DNA from: Bacillota bacterium | Lineage (GTDB): Bacteria; Bacillota; Clostridia; Tissierellales; Tissierellaceae | Length of the DNA: 64,000 nucleotides | Direction of reading: 5' to 3' | NCBI GenBank assembly: GCA_023388495.1 | Contig: JAEWGC010000039.1 | Span: 1-64,000 of the forward strand | Translations under genes and position numbers: made by a program | Shown: one piece after another, positions 16,500-25,348 of the stretch | Numbering within the stretch: position 1 is the stretch's first letter | How the letters are laid out: every line of letters begins with the position of its first letter | The notes under the pieces: generated by a model | Database searches by the model: none | The model's input: only the letters and a program-made list of their open reading frames with translations | What the model was told of the DNA's origin: nothing

Positions 16500-16674
16500 A
16501 TTTTCTTTTTCAATAACCAGAAGAAACTTCTCTTTTAGAGAAGGCAAGTTTCCTACTTGTCGGACTTTCGTCGACAAGTAGCTTGCAAGAGGGGAGTTTA
16601 CCTCCCCCCTTGACCCCTAAATACTCGGGAAGTTTCCCGAACCCTCTTAAGGATATTGAAAAGAAAAAGAAAAT
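16500..16674. other. Three consecutive hairpins, candidate oriT or structured RNA
   Basis: A GC-rich island in AT-rich DNA. Hairpin 1: CTACTTGTCG (16553-16562) and CGACAAGTAG (16572-16581), with outer GCAAG and CTTGC. Hairpin 2: GGGGAG (16591-16596) and CTCCCC (16602-16607). Hairpin 3: TCGGGAA (16625-16631) and TTCCCGA (16634-16640). The island is flanked by imperfect inverted TTTTTCAATA (16506-16515) and TATTGAAAAG (16654-16663). It lies upstream of the mobC-mobA genes, as transfer origins often do, but 2.4 kb away. oriT is inferred; a structured RNA is the alternative. Confidence 0.5.
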
Positions 16675-16857
16675 ACCGACAAAGCTGATGACTTACAGAG
16701 AAACTCCAATTAGAAAAATCTTTAGTTTAAGATAGAGCAAAATTATAGTAAAACTGAATATAAAAGCTAAAGAGTTTAAGCGGCAGTAGAATAAAAATTA
16801 TTCTATAGCCGCTTTTTTATTTTAAAAAATTGAGAAAAAAAGGAGTGATATGGAAAA
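16675..16857 (+). terminator. Region with a strong terminator at 16778-16818
   Basis: AAGCGGC (16778-16784) and GCCGCTT (16808-16814) enclose TAGAATA and TATTCTA, then a T-rich tail. The rest of 16675-16857 holds no gene; AAGGAG at 16839-16844 serves the RadC-like gene. Confidence 0.8.
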
Positions 16858-18297
16858 ATGAAAGAAGATTTAATAGTAGCTTTATCTAATCTTACAGGGA
16901 TCAGAGAATCTAAATTGAAACAACTAGAAGCAAATATTCTTTACGATATAATAAACAAACCTAACATAATAGAACCTACAAATTTACAATTGGAAAAACT
17001 AAATATATTAAGTGAACTGATAATCAATCTAGGCATTACTAGAGATTTTAAGCATAAAAATCAAATTAATTTTAATAGTTCAGATGAAGCAGGAAAATAT
17101 TTTAAGCACTTAATTGGAAACAAGAAAGATAAAGAAGTATTTTTACTGGCCTTATTTGATAATAATGATAATCTTATTAAAATTAAAAAAATTAGTGAAG
17201 GTACTATATATTCTGCTGCAATATATCCGAGGGATGTAGTAAAAGAAGTATTAGCCACAAAATGCAAATCAGTAATGTTTTGCCACAACCATCCATCAGG
17301 GATTACTAATCCTTCAGATGGAGATATTGATATGACTAAAAATTTTATAAATATATTGGAGCCATTAAAAGTTAATGTAAAAGATCATTTAATTGTTGGT
17401 AACGATGTATTTAGTTTTCAAAAGGAAAACCTACTAAATTTTACGGACGTTTCAAGAATGAAAGTTGCAGAAGATATTATAACATTTAATTCAAATAATT
17501 ATTATGAAAATCATTTAAATAAATATCTCGAATCTTTGTCAAACTTAACTGGCATAAGTAGACAGAAGATAAATAATTATATTGAGAATAAAATATATGA
17601 AGAAAATAATCCTGATATCTATAACCACATTGCATTAGAAATAATAGAAGATCCTCAGAAGTCAGCATCTAAATTAGGACTAAGTGGTACTGAAAGAAAA
17701 AAACTAGAAAATTTAAAGCAGCTTATAGACAATATTAAAGAATTAAAAAGAGAAAATAATACTATCATAAAGACACCAGATGAAATGCATTCCTATTATC
17801 TTAACTGTCTTGAAGAAAATAAAATGGAATATGATCATCTTTATATTACACTATTTGATAACAAGTCAAGAATAATAGGATTAGAAAAATTAACATATAA
17901 AGAAGAAAATGATTTAGTATATAACTCTAAAGACATACTAATTAAATCACTTGCTTATGAAGCTAAATCAATATGTATCTGTATGTCATCAAAAGATAAG
18001 GATAATTTTAATATTACCAATAGATTAAGAAAGAACGTATTAAGTGATATAGCCCAAAATACTATAAATATGTTAACTCAATTAGATGTTGAACTTTTAG
18101 ATGTAGTTTATATTTCAAGTGGAGAATGTCAATCTTTAAAGGAAGAGGGTTATCTGCCATACACAAATTTTGGACAACCTGAATATAGGAAAATGAGGAT
18201 ATTGGAAAATGTTGAAAATTATAATGCTGTAGATGAAGAAAAAATAGCAGAATATGAACAGGAGGAAGAAGATGATGAATGGGATTTAGAACTATAA
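16858..18297 (+). CDS. Tandem RadC/JAMM-domain protein with acidic tail (479 aa)
   Basis: The N-terminal half is a RadC-type JAMM domain with the full metal motif: C-H-N-H-P-S-G, then S-D-G-D-I-D (about residues 141-157). The second half (about 300-450) repeats the fold (Y-I-T-L-F-D-N-K-S-R-I-I-G) but has lost the His residues, so it is probably inactive. Each half is preceded by a small helical domain (L-S-N-L-T-G-I-R/S). RadC-like proteins are common in mobile elements and phages; their function is unsettled. It ends E-E-E-D-D-E-W-D-L-E-L, the shared tail. It heads the mob gene cluster. Confidence 0.8.
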   Translation: MKEDLIVALSNLTGIRESKLKQLEANILYDIINKPNIIEPTNLQLEKLNILSELIINLGITRDFKHKNQINFNSSDEAGKYFKHLIGNKKDKEVFLLALFDNNDNLIKIKKISEGTIYSAAIYPRDVVKEVLATKCKSVMFCHNHPSGITNPSDGDIDMTKNFINILEPLKVNVKDHLIVGNDVFSFQKENLLNFTDVSRMKVAEDIITFNSNNYYENHLNKYLESLSNLTGISRQKINNYIENKIYEENNPDIYNHIALEIIEDPQKSASKLGLSGTERKKLENLKQLIDNIKELKRENNTIIKTPDEMHSYYLNCLEENKMEYDHLYITLFDNKSRIIGLEKLTYKEENDLVYNSKDILIKSLAYEAKSICICMSSKDKDNFNITNRLRKNVLSDIAQNTINMLTQLDVELLDVVYISSGECQSLKEEGYLPYTNFGQPEYRKMRILENVENYNAVDEEKIAEYEQEEEDDEWDLEL

Positions 18298-18335
18298 TAA
18301 AAGCGTTTTATAATAAATTAAATGGGAGGGAGAAA

Positions 18336-18533
18336 ATGGAATTAAATGAAAATATTATAATTGAACTTGTTGGGTCAAGTGAGGCAGATAAGGAAACCTT
18401 GGTAGATTATTTTAAAGAAAAAGAAATTGAAGATTTACTTATCGAATATGACTTATTAGATATTAATGAGATAACTAAAATTAAAATATCTAATTTATTA
18501 ATTATATTTGAAAATATGCCTAGAAATAAATAA
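18336..18533 (+). CDS. Small acidic protein (65 aa), unknown
   Basis: The start is set at ATG 18336 after TGGGAGGGAGAAA; the frame is open into the previous gene but the ribosome-binding site decides. Mostly helical and acidic (K-E-T-L-V-D-Y-F-K-E-K-E-I-E-D-L-L). No membrane segment, no recognised family. A terminator-like hairpin follows. Confidence 0.55.
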   Translation: MELNENIIIELVGSSEADKETLVDYFKEKEIEDLLIEYDLLDINEITKIKISNLLIIFENMPRNK

Positions 18534-18554
18534 ATATAAATATATTGTTATAAG

Positions 18555-18585
18555 TAGCCATAGAATTTTCTATAGCTATTTTTTA
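18555..18585 (+). terminator. Terminator after the 65-aa gene
   Basis: TAGCCATAG (18555-18563) and CTATAGCTA (18570-18578), one mismatch, followed by T6. Confidence 0.7.
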
Positions 18586-18616
18586 TTGAAAAGTATTCCT
18601 AAAGGAGAATGAAAGA

Positions 18617-19093
18617 ATGGAAAAGACATATGCAGAGATTATAAACCAAAAAAGAGATTTTGAAAAATACAGATTCAAATACCTAGAAAAGGAATTTGCT
18701 AATAAAGGATATTTCCTTAAGGATTTAGGAGAAGATAAATACTCTAATAGATATATGTTTATTAATATGGCATATATCAAAGATGAAAGGATCATATTAC
18801 GTGAAAACCATGCAGAGACTTTAGAACAACTAGAAAAGGTCTTAAAGTTATTAAAATTTAATTCTAGAACTCTTCCATATGAAGCAAGACTAATTGAATT
18901 AAAATATAATAAGGCTTCAGATAAAGAATATTCAGATTTAATGTCTGAAATAGAAGAAAAGTTTAATATTCCTTTACTTGATAACCCTAGATGGAATGAA
19001 AAAAATAGTGACATTATATCTTTATATAAAGCCATAGCAAATCAAAGAATCTTTGAGGAAGAAAATGAAGAAGAATGGGAATTAGAGCCGTAG
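18617..19093 (+). CDS. Unknown 158-aa protein with acidic tail
   Basis: Soluble, Lys/Glu-rich and probably all-helical. No recognised family. It starts with a good AAAGGAG site and lies directly before mobC; its last codons are close to the mobC ribosome-binding site, so the genes are probably co-translated. It ends E-E-E-N-E-E-E-W-E-L-E-P, nearly identical to the tail of the 188-aa protein at 13354-13920 although the bodies are unrelated. Confidence 0.6.
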   Translation: MEKTYAEIINQKRDFEKYRFKYLEKEFANKGYFLKDLGEDKYSNRYMFINMAYIKDERIILRENHAETLEQLEKVLKLLKFNSRTLPYEARLIELKYNKASDKEYSDLMSEIEEKFNIPLLDNPRWNEKNSDIISLYKAIANQRIFEEENEEEWELEP

Positions 19094-19110
19094 ATAGTGG
19101 AGGTGAGACA

Positions 19111-19431
19111 TTGGAATATAAAACAGAAAAAATTACATTTAGAGTAACTCCAGGAGAATTAAGAGCCATTGAAGAAAAAGCAAAGAAATCAAATTTAAAA
19201 GTTAGTGAATATGTTAGAAGGTCATCTCTAGATAAAAAGATAGTAGTAATCGAAGAAATTAAAGAATTTACTAAAGAGTTAAAAGGTATAGGAAAAAATA
19301 TTAATCAACTATTAATACTAGTACATCAAGGTAAAATAGAAGTAGTAAATGAAAAGGGGTTGACAGAGTTAAAAGAAAAGGTGAATGAAATATGGCGATT
19401 GTTAAATTTATTAATGGGGAAAACAAAGTAA
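19111..19431 (+). CDS. mobC: MobC-like relaxosome accessory protein
   Basis: MobC proteins bind near oriT and help the relaxase open the strands. The N-terminus T-F-R-V-T-P-G-E-L-R-A-I-E-E-K-A is a ribbon-helix-helix type domain, followed by S-E-Y-V-R-R-S-S. The C-terminal part has the family pattern E-L-K-G-I-G-K-N-I-N-Q-L-L. The start is set at TTG 19111 after AGTGGAGGTGAGACA. Its last 40 bases overlap the relaxase gene. Length of 106 residues fits. Confidence 0.85.
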   Translation: MEYKTEKITFRVTPGELRAIEEKAKKSNLKVSEYVRRSSLDKKIVVIEEIKEFTKELKGIGKNINQLLILVHQGKIEVVNEKGLTELKEKVNEIWRLLNLLMGKTK

Positions 19432-20495
19432 TATCAGGTTTAGTAAAAGCAATAGATTATATTGTAGATAAGAATAAAACTGAAATATTTAATATTGGTG
19501 ACGAAGATGCTGAGGATCAGTTCATAGATCAACTAATTGAGGAAAATAAAGGGGAAAGAGCTATTAACTATATCATTAAGGAGGGTAAAACCTCAAGTAG
19601 TTTAGTTACTGGAATAAGCTGTAGTCCAGAATCTGCATTTGATGAAATGATGATTACAAAGCAAATATATAATAAAACTAAAGGAAGGCAGTTTATACAT
19701 TTCACGCATTCTTATAGTGATAAAGAATTAGATTTAACTCCAGAGATGGCTCATGAAATATCTCTTAAATTAATAGAACAAGATAGATTTAGAGGATTTC
19801 AAATTTTAGTTGCTACTCATGTTGATAATGATCATCTTCATACTCACTTTATTATAAATACCGTTAACGAAGAAACAGGATTAAAGTGGCAACAAAGTGA
19901 TAAAGAATTAGAAGATTTAAAGAGATATTCCAATCAGCTTTGCGAGGAATACGGACTAAAGCATAGTTTTCCTCCATTAAAAAAGATAAGTGAGAAAACT
20001 AAATCTGTATCTACAGGCGAATATAGAGCCAAAGAAAAACTTCGGTCCTGGAAGACGGAAGCATTCTATGCAATTAATGATTGCAGAAAAACAGCTACCT
20101 CAAAAGAAGACTTTATATCTAAGCTAGAAAGTCTTGGATATAAAGTAAGATGGGAAAGTAGTAGAAAAAATATTACCTTTACATTACCTAATGGAAGAAA
20201 ATTAAATAATGATAAGTTACATCCAGCTGAAAGCTTTACTAAGGAAGCACTTCTAAGGAAATTTGCTCTCAATAAACAATATCAGAGCATTAGTAAAAAA
20301 TACTCACCACAAGATCAATTTAATGCTAGGGAGGAGCTAGTATTACAAGCAGTTAAAATGCTTGAAGATAATCCTCATGAAGGACATAAAGATTATCCTC
20401 GATCCTATATAGAAGGTAAGCAAGCAATAAAGGAGATGATGATAGAAAAAGCAAAAGGTGAAGGATTAGATTGGGAGAAGGAAAAAGAGAGGTAG
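19392..20495 (+). CDS. mobA: MobA-type relaxase (MOBP family)
   Basis: Nicks one strand at oriT and is carried with the DNA into the recipient. The metal-binding triad is in H-V-D-N-D-H-L-H-T-H-F-I (about residues 138-149). The nucleophilic Tyr is not certain; candidates lie near the start (A-I-N-Y-I-I-K-E-G). Length of 367 residues is on the short side; there is no added primase or helicase domain. The C-terminus ends W-E-K-E-K-E-R and lacks the acidic tail. It overlaps mobC by 40 bases. Confidence 0.9.
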   Translation: MAIVKFINGENKVISGLVKAIDYIVDKNKTEIFNIGDEDAEDQFIDQLIEENKGERAINYIIKEGKTSSSLVTGISCSPESAFDEMMITKQIYNKTKGRQFIHFTHSYSDKELDLTPEMAHEISLKLIEQDRFRGFQILVATHVDNDHLHTHFIINTVNEETGLKWQQSDKELEDLKRYSNQLCEEYGLKHSFPPLKKISEKTKSVSTGEYRAKEKLRSWKTEAFYAINDCRKTATSKEDFISKLESLGYKVRWESSRKNITFTLPNGRKLNNDKLHPAESFTKEALLRKFALNKQYQSISKKYSPQDQFNAREELVLQAVKMLEDNPHEGHKDYPRSYIEGKQAIKEMMIEKAKGEGLDWEKEKER

Positions 20496-20541
20496 GAAAT
20501 TGCCTAATTAAGTATAGTTAGATATAATTGAGGTGAAACCT

Positions 20542-20856
20542 ATGGATATATTGAATATTATAAAGAAACATTCATGTCTTGTATATAATGATGAGAATAA
20601 TGAACAGGCTAGAGATGCTTTAATGAATTTTACAAACAAGCTATCAGAATGTAAGCCATCTACAACATATAAGCCTACGCAGCTTATTCATACGAATTAT
20701 TATATTTATTTATATCTTTTAAAAAAGGAATTAGATAGAAATAACTATATAAGGGCATGTAGTGAAATAGGAAGTCTTAACTATAGAGTAGATATTTTAC
20801 AAGGAAGAGTCTTATTTAGCTTGTTAGATATATTAAAAATTCACTTTGGGATGTGA
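20542..20856 (+). CDS. Unknown 104-aa protein
   Basis: ATG 20542 with GAGGTG 8 bases upstream. The protein is helical and Tyr/Leu-rich (Y-Y-I-Y-L-Y-L-L-K-K-E-L) with no clear membrane segment. Its stop overlaps the start of the next gene by 4 bases, so the pair is translationally coupled. No family recognised. Confidence 0.55.
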   Translation: MDILNIIKKHSCLVYNDENNEQARDALMNFTNKLSECKPSTTYKPTQLIHTNYYIYLYLLKKELDRNNYIRACSEIGSLNYRVDILQGRVLFSLLDILKIHFGM

Positions 20857-21524
20857 TTTTATTGTTTTTTAGAAAAAGAAATAAGAAAGTAGCAGATTTT
20901 TCAGAAATACCCTTTGGATATGGGTTTGCACTAGACTATATTCATACAGTATTAAAGTATGAAGAATCCTTGGAGGATCAAGCTAATATGATTGATTTCT
21001 TTATGGAGATAACCAGAAAAGATATTCAATATGATTTATTATCTAAATTTCTATATAGTGAAATAGATGATATTGAGACCCACTTTCCATTTCCATGGGT
21101 ATATTTTATGGAGAACTCCGACATTCCAAACAAAGCAAAGCTAGTAAGAGATGATAAATTAATTGACTTATCTAAAGATCCTGTAGTACTTTTGCCATGG
21201 GATAGATATGCATTTTCTCCTGTAATAAAATCAATAGTAGGGACTGGATTTAAATATATTAAATCCAATCATAAAGGATACTACTTTTCAGATATAGAAC
21301 TTTGCTATATATCCAATGGAAACCATTCAATTGCCACAGGAATTATTAAGAAGATGGGAGAAATTCAAGTTAAAGAATATGATATAAAAAATCTATTTAA
21401 AGATTTAACAACTGATGGATTATATTGGTATATAAATGGAGAAAAGCAATTAAAAAAAATCTTTGATTTTCGCTTAGCACTTTTGTATGAACTGGCAAAA
21501 CTTAAATATAATCTACAAAAATAG
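20853..21524 (+). CDS. DUF6710-like protein (about 220 aa)
   Basis: Resembles the DUF6710 proteins often found in clostridial conjugative elements: L-P-W-D-R-Y in the middle and the signature S-N-G-N-H-S-I-A-T-G-I-I near residue 150. Function unknown. The GTG at 20853 overlaps the previous stop; TTG 20862 is an alternative start. Soluble. Family match made from memory, so moderate confidence. Confidence 0.6.
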   Translation: MILLFFRKRNKKVADFSEIPFGYGFALDYIHTVLKYEESLEDQANMIDFFMEITRKDIQYDLLSKFLYSEIDDIETHFPFPWVYFMENSDIPNKAKLVRDDKLIDLSKDPVVLLPWDRYAFSPVIKSIVGTGFKYIKSNHKGYYFSDIELCYISNGNHSIATGIIKKMGEIQVKEYDIKNLFKDLTTDGLYWYINGEKQLKKIFDFRLALLYELAKLKYNLQK

Positions 21525-21550
21525 CAACCTTAATCTGGTTGTTTTTTTAT
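21524..21550 (+). terminator. Terminator after the DUF6710-like gene
   Basis: AGCAACC and GGTTGTT arms (21524-21543) with a 7-base loop, then T-rich tail. Confidence 0.7.
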
Positions 21551-21656
21551 TGTCTTATTTCACCTATACCATAGGTATAGTAAAGGTTAAAGCAAGCCTT
21601 AAATCGTATTATAGAAGGTCATTTTTGAGGAGGTGTATAAAGAATGGAGGAGATAT

Positions 21657-21941
21657 ATGGAAAATCTAATAATAGTAAAAAATATAAGAATTAATGTAAC
21701 TATAGGTAAAGAATATCAGATTTCCTTGAGAAACAAATCGGGAAAGGACAAAGACAATATTCGCTATAATCCTTTTGAGGGAGAATTAATCCAGGAAACA
21801 ATCAATCATCTAACTTTCCAAAATAAAGAAAACAATTACTGTGAATCCTTTTTAAAAAAAGACTTTGCAATTAAATATTATGAAATAAGGGAGAGAAAAG
21901 GAAGGAAGAAATGGTCTGAGTTATTAAATGTAAGTTTTTAA
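21657..21941 (+). CDS. Unknown 94-aa basic protein
   Basis: ATG 21657 after ATGGAGGAGATAT. The upstream in-frame GTG 21633 also has a GAGGAGG, so the start is not certain. N-terminal half looks beta-rich (L-I-I-V-K-N-I-R-I-N-V-T-I-G), C-terminal half basic. Directly upstream of the virD4 pair. No family recognised. Confidence 0.5.
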   Translation: MENLIIVKNIRINVTIGKEYQISLRNKSGKDKDNIRYNPFEGELIQETINHLTFQNKENNYCESFLKKDFAIKYYEIRERKGRKKWSELLNVSF

Positions 21942-21960
21942 ATATATAGGGAGGTTTTTT

Positions 21961-22422
21961 ATGGACAAAAGTAAAAAACGAAAGTTTATAATATCAAGTA
22001 TTGTTCTTTTAGTAGGTATTATATTTAGCATATATATTTCTACAATACTTCACAGAATGCTATCTTTAAAACAATTAAATAATATTACTTTACCTAACTT
22101 AAAGGAATCTATAAAAAGCATAATTTTAAGTACACAACATTTTAAATTATTTTTATGTTTTATTGGACTTAGTGTATTGGCAAGTATAGGTTTATACTTT
22201 TCTAGTAATGAAGGATACAAATCAGACTTACAAATGATAACTCCTAAGATTTATACTCCAGTTAAAGCAGGACAAAATCAACATGGTTCTGCTAGATGGC
22301 TTACAGATAAGGAAAAAGAAACAGCTTTTAAGTCTTTTTTTATTGACCCCACAGATAATCATATTAGAGAACTTATTAAGCTAGGATATGAAGATTTAAA
22401 AGGAAGTGAAAGGAATGAATAG
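21961..22422 (+). CDS. VirD4 coupling protein, separate membrane N-terminal part (153 aa)
   Basis: This matches the N-terminus of the clostridial VirD4/TraG-type coupling proteins: two membrane segments (about residues 10-30 and 58-80), then the typical H-G-S-A-R-W-L-T at about residue 109-116. In relatives this is joined to the ATPase in one protein of about 600 residues. Here it stops at 22422, and the ATPase part starts inside its last codons in another frame with its own ribosome-binding site, so it may be a true gene split. A frameshift is the alternative. Confidence 0.8.
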   Translation: MDKSKKRKFIISSIVLLVGIIFSIYISTILHRMLSLKQLNNITLPNLKESIKSIILSTQHFKLFLCFIGLSVLASIGLYFSSNEGYKSDLQMITPKIYTPVKAGQNQHGSARWLTDKEKETAFKSFFIDPTDNHIRELIKLGYEDLKGSERNE

Positions 22423-23878
22423 TGCATTACAATATGGTGGTCTAGTTCTTGGAATGAAAAAAGAAGGAAAAAAGGAAAAGATATACATCGTAGAAGATGA
22501 TTTTCACACATTAAATATAGGTGCAACTAGATCCGGTAAAAGTAGACATATAGTTTTACCTACAGTATGTACATTAGGATTAGCAGGTGAAAGTATGATA
22601 TTAAGTGACCCAAAGGGTGAACTATATCAGTATACTTATCCATTCCTAAAAAGGCTAGGTTATGATGTATATGCAATAGATTTTAGAAATCCTTCAAAAT
22701 CTGATGAATATAATTTCTTGCAACCAATAATAGATGCAGTAGATAATAATGATATTCCTGGGGCCATAGAAGCTACTTGGGATATAACAGCTACTTTAGT
22801 AGGAGAAGCAAAAGGAGAGAGAATTTGGAGGGATGGGGAAGCTTCAACTATAGCAGCATCAATTATGGCTGTAGTTTATGATAATAGACATGGGAGTAAT
22901 AGAAGATTTCAAAATATGACTAATGTATATTATTTTATAGCTAAAATGTGTAGAACTGTAGGCAAGACTATGCCAATAGTAAAATATATGAATGGCTTAG
23001 ATGACAATCATCCAGCTAAAGGATTAATCTCCATATCTGAAATAGCTCCTGAGAAAACAAGAGGGAGCTTTTTTACTGCTGCATTAACTACTTTAAGACT
23101 TTTTACTTCACCAACAATAAATGCCATGACTTGTAGATCTACCTATAGACCAAAAGAATTAGGAAATGGCAAAGTAGCAGTATTTATTATCTTGCCTGAT
23201 GAGAAGAGTACCTATTATTCTCTAGCAAGCTTATTTGTATCACAACACTATGAGCAATTAGTAAAGGAAGCTGATGAAAGGGGTGGTAGACTAAGAAATA
23301 GGGTTAATTTTATATTAGATGAATTTGGTAATTTTACTCAAATCTCGGACTTTTCCACTAAATTAACCGTTGCAGGTGGAAGAGGAATGAGATTTAATTT
23401 GTTTTTGCAAGGATTTGCACAATTAGAAGATAAATATGGAAAGGAGGTAGCAAGAACTATTAGAGGAAACTGTGAGTATTGGATTTATCTTAGAGCTGGA
23501 GACAATGAAACCCTAGAGGAATTATCTAAGAAACTAGGTAATTACACTACTACTAGCTATTCACAAAGTTCATCCCATGGAAAATATACCACAGCTAATA
23601 GCTCACAGAGCATAAATCTTACAGGAAGAGCATTACTTACTCCTGATGAGATAGATCGTATTGAAAGACCATATTCACTTATAATGTCCAACAATCATCC
23701 AGCTATCATGTATTCACCAGACCTAAGTCAATGGCATTTTAACAAGATGCTTGGGCTAGGAGACAAGCCACATAATATAAAGGTGAGAGAAATTCGAGAA
23801 AATAATCGAAAAACTAAAAATGTAAGTATGGACAATATGGATTTATGGGGCATATGGGATTTTATGAATGAATATTAA
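22415..23878 (+). CDS. virD4: VirD4/TraG-type coupling ATPase
   Basis: Brings the relaxase-DNA complex, and any protein cargo, to the export channel. Walker A is G-A-T-R-S-G-K-S (about residues 36-43) and Walker B is F-I-L-D-E-F-G-N-F. The family segment S-D-P-K-G-E-L follows Walker A. The start is taken as ATG 22415 (GTG 22406 is possible). It begins with the segment that normally follows the membrane part, G-G-L-V-L-G-M. Together with the preceding 153-aa gene it makes one complete VirD4. Confidence 0.92.
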   Translation: MNSALQYGGLVLGMKKEGKKEKIYIVEDDFHTLNIGATRSGKSRHIVLPTVCTLGLAGESMILSDPKGELYQYTYPFLKRLGYDVYAIDFRNPSKSDEYNFLQPIIDAVDNNDIPGAIEATWDITATLVGEAKGERIWRDGEASTIAASIMAVVYDNRHGSNRRFQNMTNVYYFIAKMCRTVGKTMPIVKYMNGLDDNHPAKGLISISEIAPEKTRGSFFTAALTTLRLFTSPTINAMTCRSTYRPKELGNGKVAVFIILPDEKSTYYSLASLFVSQHYEQLVKEADERGGRLRNRVNFILDEFGNFTQISDFSTKLTVAGGRGMRFNLFLQGFAQLEDKYGKEVARTIRGNCEYWIYLRAGDNETLEELSKKLGNYTTTSYSQSSSHGKYTTANSSQSINLTGRALLTPDEIDRIERPYSLIMSNNHPAIMYSPDLSQWHFNKMLGLGDKPHNIKVREIRENNRKTKNVSMDNMDLWGIWDFMNEY

Positions 23879-23902
23879 AGAGGAAAAAAAGGAGAAAATA
23901 TT

Positions 23903-24235
23903 ATGAAATTAAATAAGAAAAAGTCAACATCTATATTAACTATTATTTGCCTTATTTTATTAATAAATACTCCTGTATTTGCAAATAAAATACAGGATAG
24001 TGAGTTATTTAAAGGAACTATGAACTTGTTAAAAGATGCTACTAATGCACTGATGATAATAGCACCAATAGTAGGTATATTACTTGTTGTATTCTTTCAT
24101 CTTAGAAAAGGTGCAGCCGATGAAATGGATCAAAAGACATGGCAGAAAAGAATTAATAATACTATTTATTCAGTTATAGGAGCTGAATTGGCATCCATCA
24201 TCATTAATTTAGTGTCATCTTATTATATATCATAG
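23903..24235 (+). CDS. VirB2-like conjugative pilin or small membrane subunit (110 aa)
   Basis: A cleavable signal peptide (residues 1-27, ending P-V-F-A) is followed by two hydrophobic segments (about 50-68 and 85-105) separated by a short charged loop. That is the layout of VirB2/TrbC-type subunits. It sits between virD4 and a VirB6-like gene, which is where small hydrophobic subunits lie in related elements. No sequence motif decides between VirB2 and other small membrane subunits. Confidence 0.65.
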   Translation: MKLNKKKSTSILTIICLILLINTPVFANKIQDSELFKGTMNLLKDATNALMIIAPIVGILLVVFFHLRKGAADEMDQKTWQKRINNTIYSVIGAELASIIINLVSSYYIS

Positions 24236-24236
24236 G

Positions 24237-24266
24237 AATAGGGATTTTTAAATAATCCCTATTTCC
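24237..24266 (+). terminator. Hairpin inside the transfer operon (attenuator-like)
   Basis: AATAGGGATT (24237-24246) and AATCCCTATT (24254-24263), perfect, with a short T-poor tail. It probably tunes the level of downstream genes relative to the VirB2-like gene. Confidence 0.6.
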
Positions 24267-24284
24267 TTTTAAGGGAGTGATTTG

Positions 24285-25109
24285 ATGGAAATGTTAATAC
24301 TTTCGTTAATTAGTTCTATAATCCTTGGAGGTGCTGCATATAACTTTGGATTAGAGTCTATTATGAATATAGCCTTTTTTGCAGAAAATGAATTTAAAAA
24401 TCTTTCAATTCATGGATTAGACTTACTATTCAACTTGTTTTTAGGTTATGGCACATCTTTAATAGTCCTAAAGTTTCTAAAGAAAGGATTTAACATATAT
24501 ATTTTAGGCGTAGAGGGAGATGCAGAATTAGATCCGATGGTGCTAGTTACAAATTTTTTTAGGGCCATGGCTATAGCTATAGCTTTCCCAACTATTTACA
24601 AATGGATTGTTAAGATATTTCAAGAGGCTTCAACTGAAATATTAAATATAATAGGGTTAAACACTGAATATGGCTTGGATATGTTAGCAAACGATGTAAT
24701 GAGTGCAGGGATTTTTTCAGGGATACTATACCTTGTATTTCTCGTGATTTTCATTACTCTTTTTATCAAGTTTTTAATGATAGGATTAGAATTATTTATA
24801 CTTAGAGTGGGACTTCCTTTAGCCTGTGGGGGACTTATGGATTCAGATGGAGGTTCTTTTAAACCATATATTCAAAAGTTTATTCAATCTTCATTTACAG
24901 TGTTAATTCAAGTAATATTGGCAAAATTTGGATTAGCTTTAATGATGAATTCTCATATACTTTGGGGGATTGCATGTCTAAGATTAGCAGTAAGAACACC
25001 AAAATTCCTACAGGAATTTCTCGTTGTATCAGGTGGTGGAGGTGGAATAAATGGAATATATCACTCTGTTAGAATGGTTCAAATGGCAAGGACTACATTT
25101 AAAGTATGA
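24285..25109 (+). CDS. VirB6/TrbL-like polytopic membrane protein
   Basis: About six hydrophobic segments and a Gly-rich C-terminal motif (V-S-G-G-G-G-G-I-N-G), typical of the TrbL/VirB6-type proteins that form the inner-membrane part of the channel. R-V-G-L-P-L-A-C-G-G-L sits in the middle. 274 residues. Start at ATG 24285, with AAGGGAG upstream; TTG 24282 is an alternative. It follows the VirB2-like gene after an internal hairpin. Confidence 0.75.
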   Translation: MEMLILSLISSIILGGAAYNFGLESIMNIAFFAENEFKNLSIHGLDLLFNLFLGYGTSLIVLKFLKKGFNIYILGVEGDAELDPMVLVTNFFRAMAIAIAFPTIYKWIVKIFQEASTEILNIIGLNTEYGLDMLANDVMSAGIFSGILYLVFLVIFITLFIKFLMIGLELFILRVGLPLACGGLMDSDGGSFKPYIQKFIQSSFTVLIQVILAKFGLALMMNSHILWGIACLRLAVRTPKFLQEFLVVSGGGGGINGIYHSVRMVQMARTTFKV

Positions 25110-25121
25110 TAGGGGGCAACC

Positions 25122-25346
25122 ATGGAGACTATAAATGAAATGTCAGAAGCATTTATTATGCTTATTAGAGGAAGTATAGGACTTCGTGTGATATATTGCA
25201 TATATAAAAAAATGCAGAAAGATGAGGAAGCAAGTTCTTACATGAAGAAAATAAAGAATGCAGTAGTTTTCTATATTTTTGCAGAGAGTGTTTTTCAACT
25301 TATGAATATAGCGTTCTTTTACTTTAAATATGGAGGAGGGATGTAA
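25122..25346 (+). CDS. Small membrane protein of the transfer operon (74 aa)
   Basis: Two hydrophobic stretches (about residues 8-26 and 45-68) with a charged linker (K-K-M-Q-K-D-E-E-A). Strong GGGGGCAACC before the ATG. It lies between the VirB6-like and VirB3-like genes with 2-12 base gaps. No family recognised. Confidence 0.6.
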   Translation: METINEMSEAFIMLIRGSIGLRVIYCIYKKMQKDEEASSYMKKIKNAVVFYIFAESVFQLMNIAFFYFKYGGGM

Positions 25347-25348
25347 TT

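Noticed and set aside
21487..21669. A 60-residue frame spanning the terminator after the DUF6710-like gene.
   Set aside because: It overlaps the end of one gene, a terminator and the next ribosome-binding site, and has no start signal of its own.
22392..22425. Slippery heptamer TTTAAAA near the end of the VirD4 N-terminal gene, suggesting -1 frameshifting to the ATPase gene.
   Set aside because: A -1 shift would enter the wrong frame; the ATPase gene is in the +1 frame and has its own start and ribosome-binding site.
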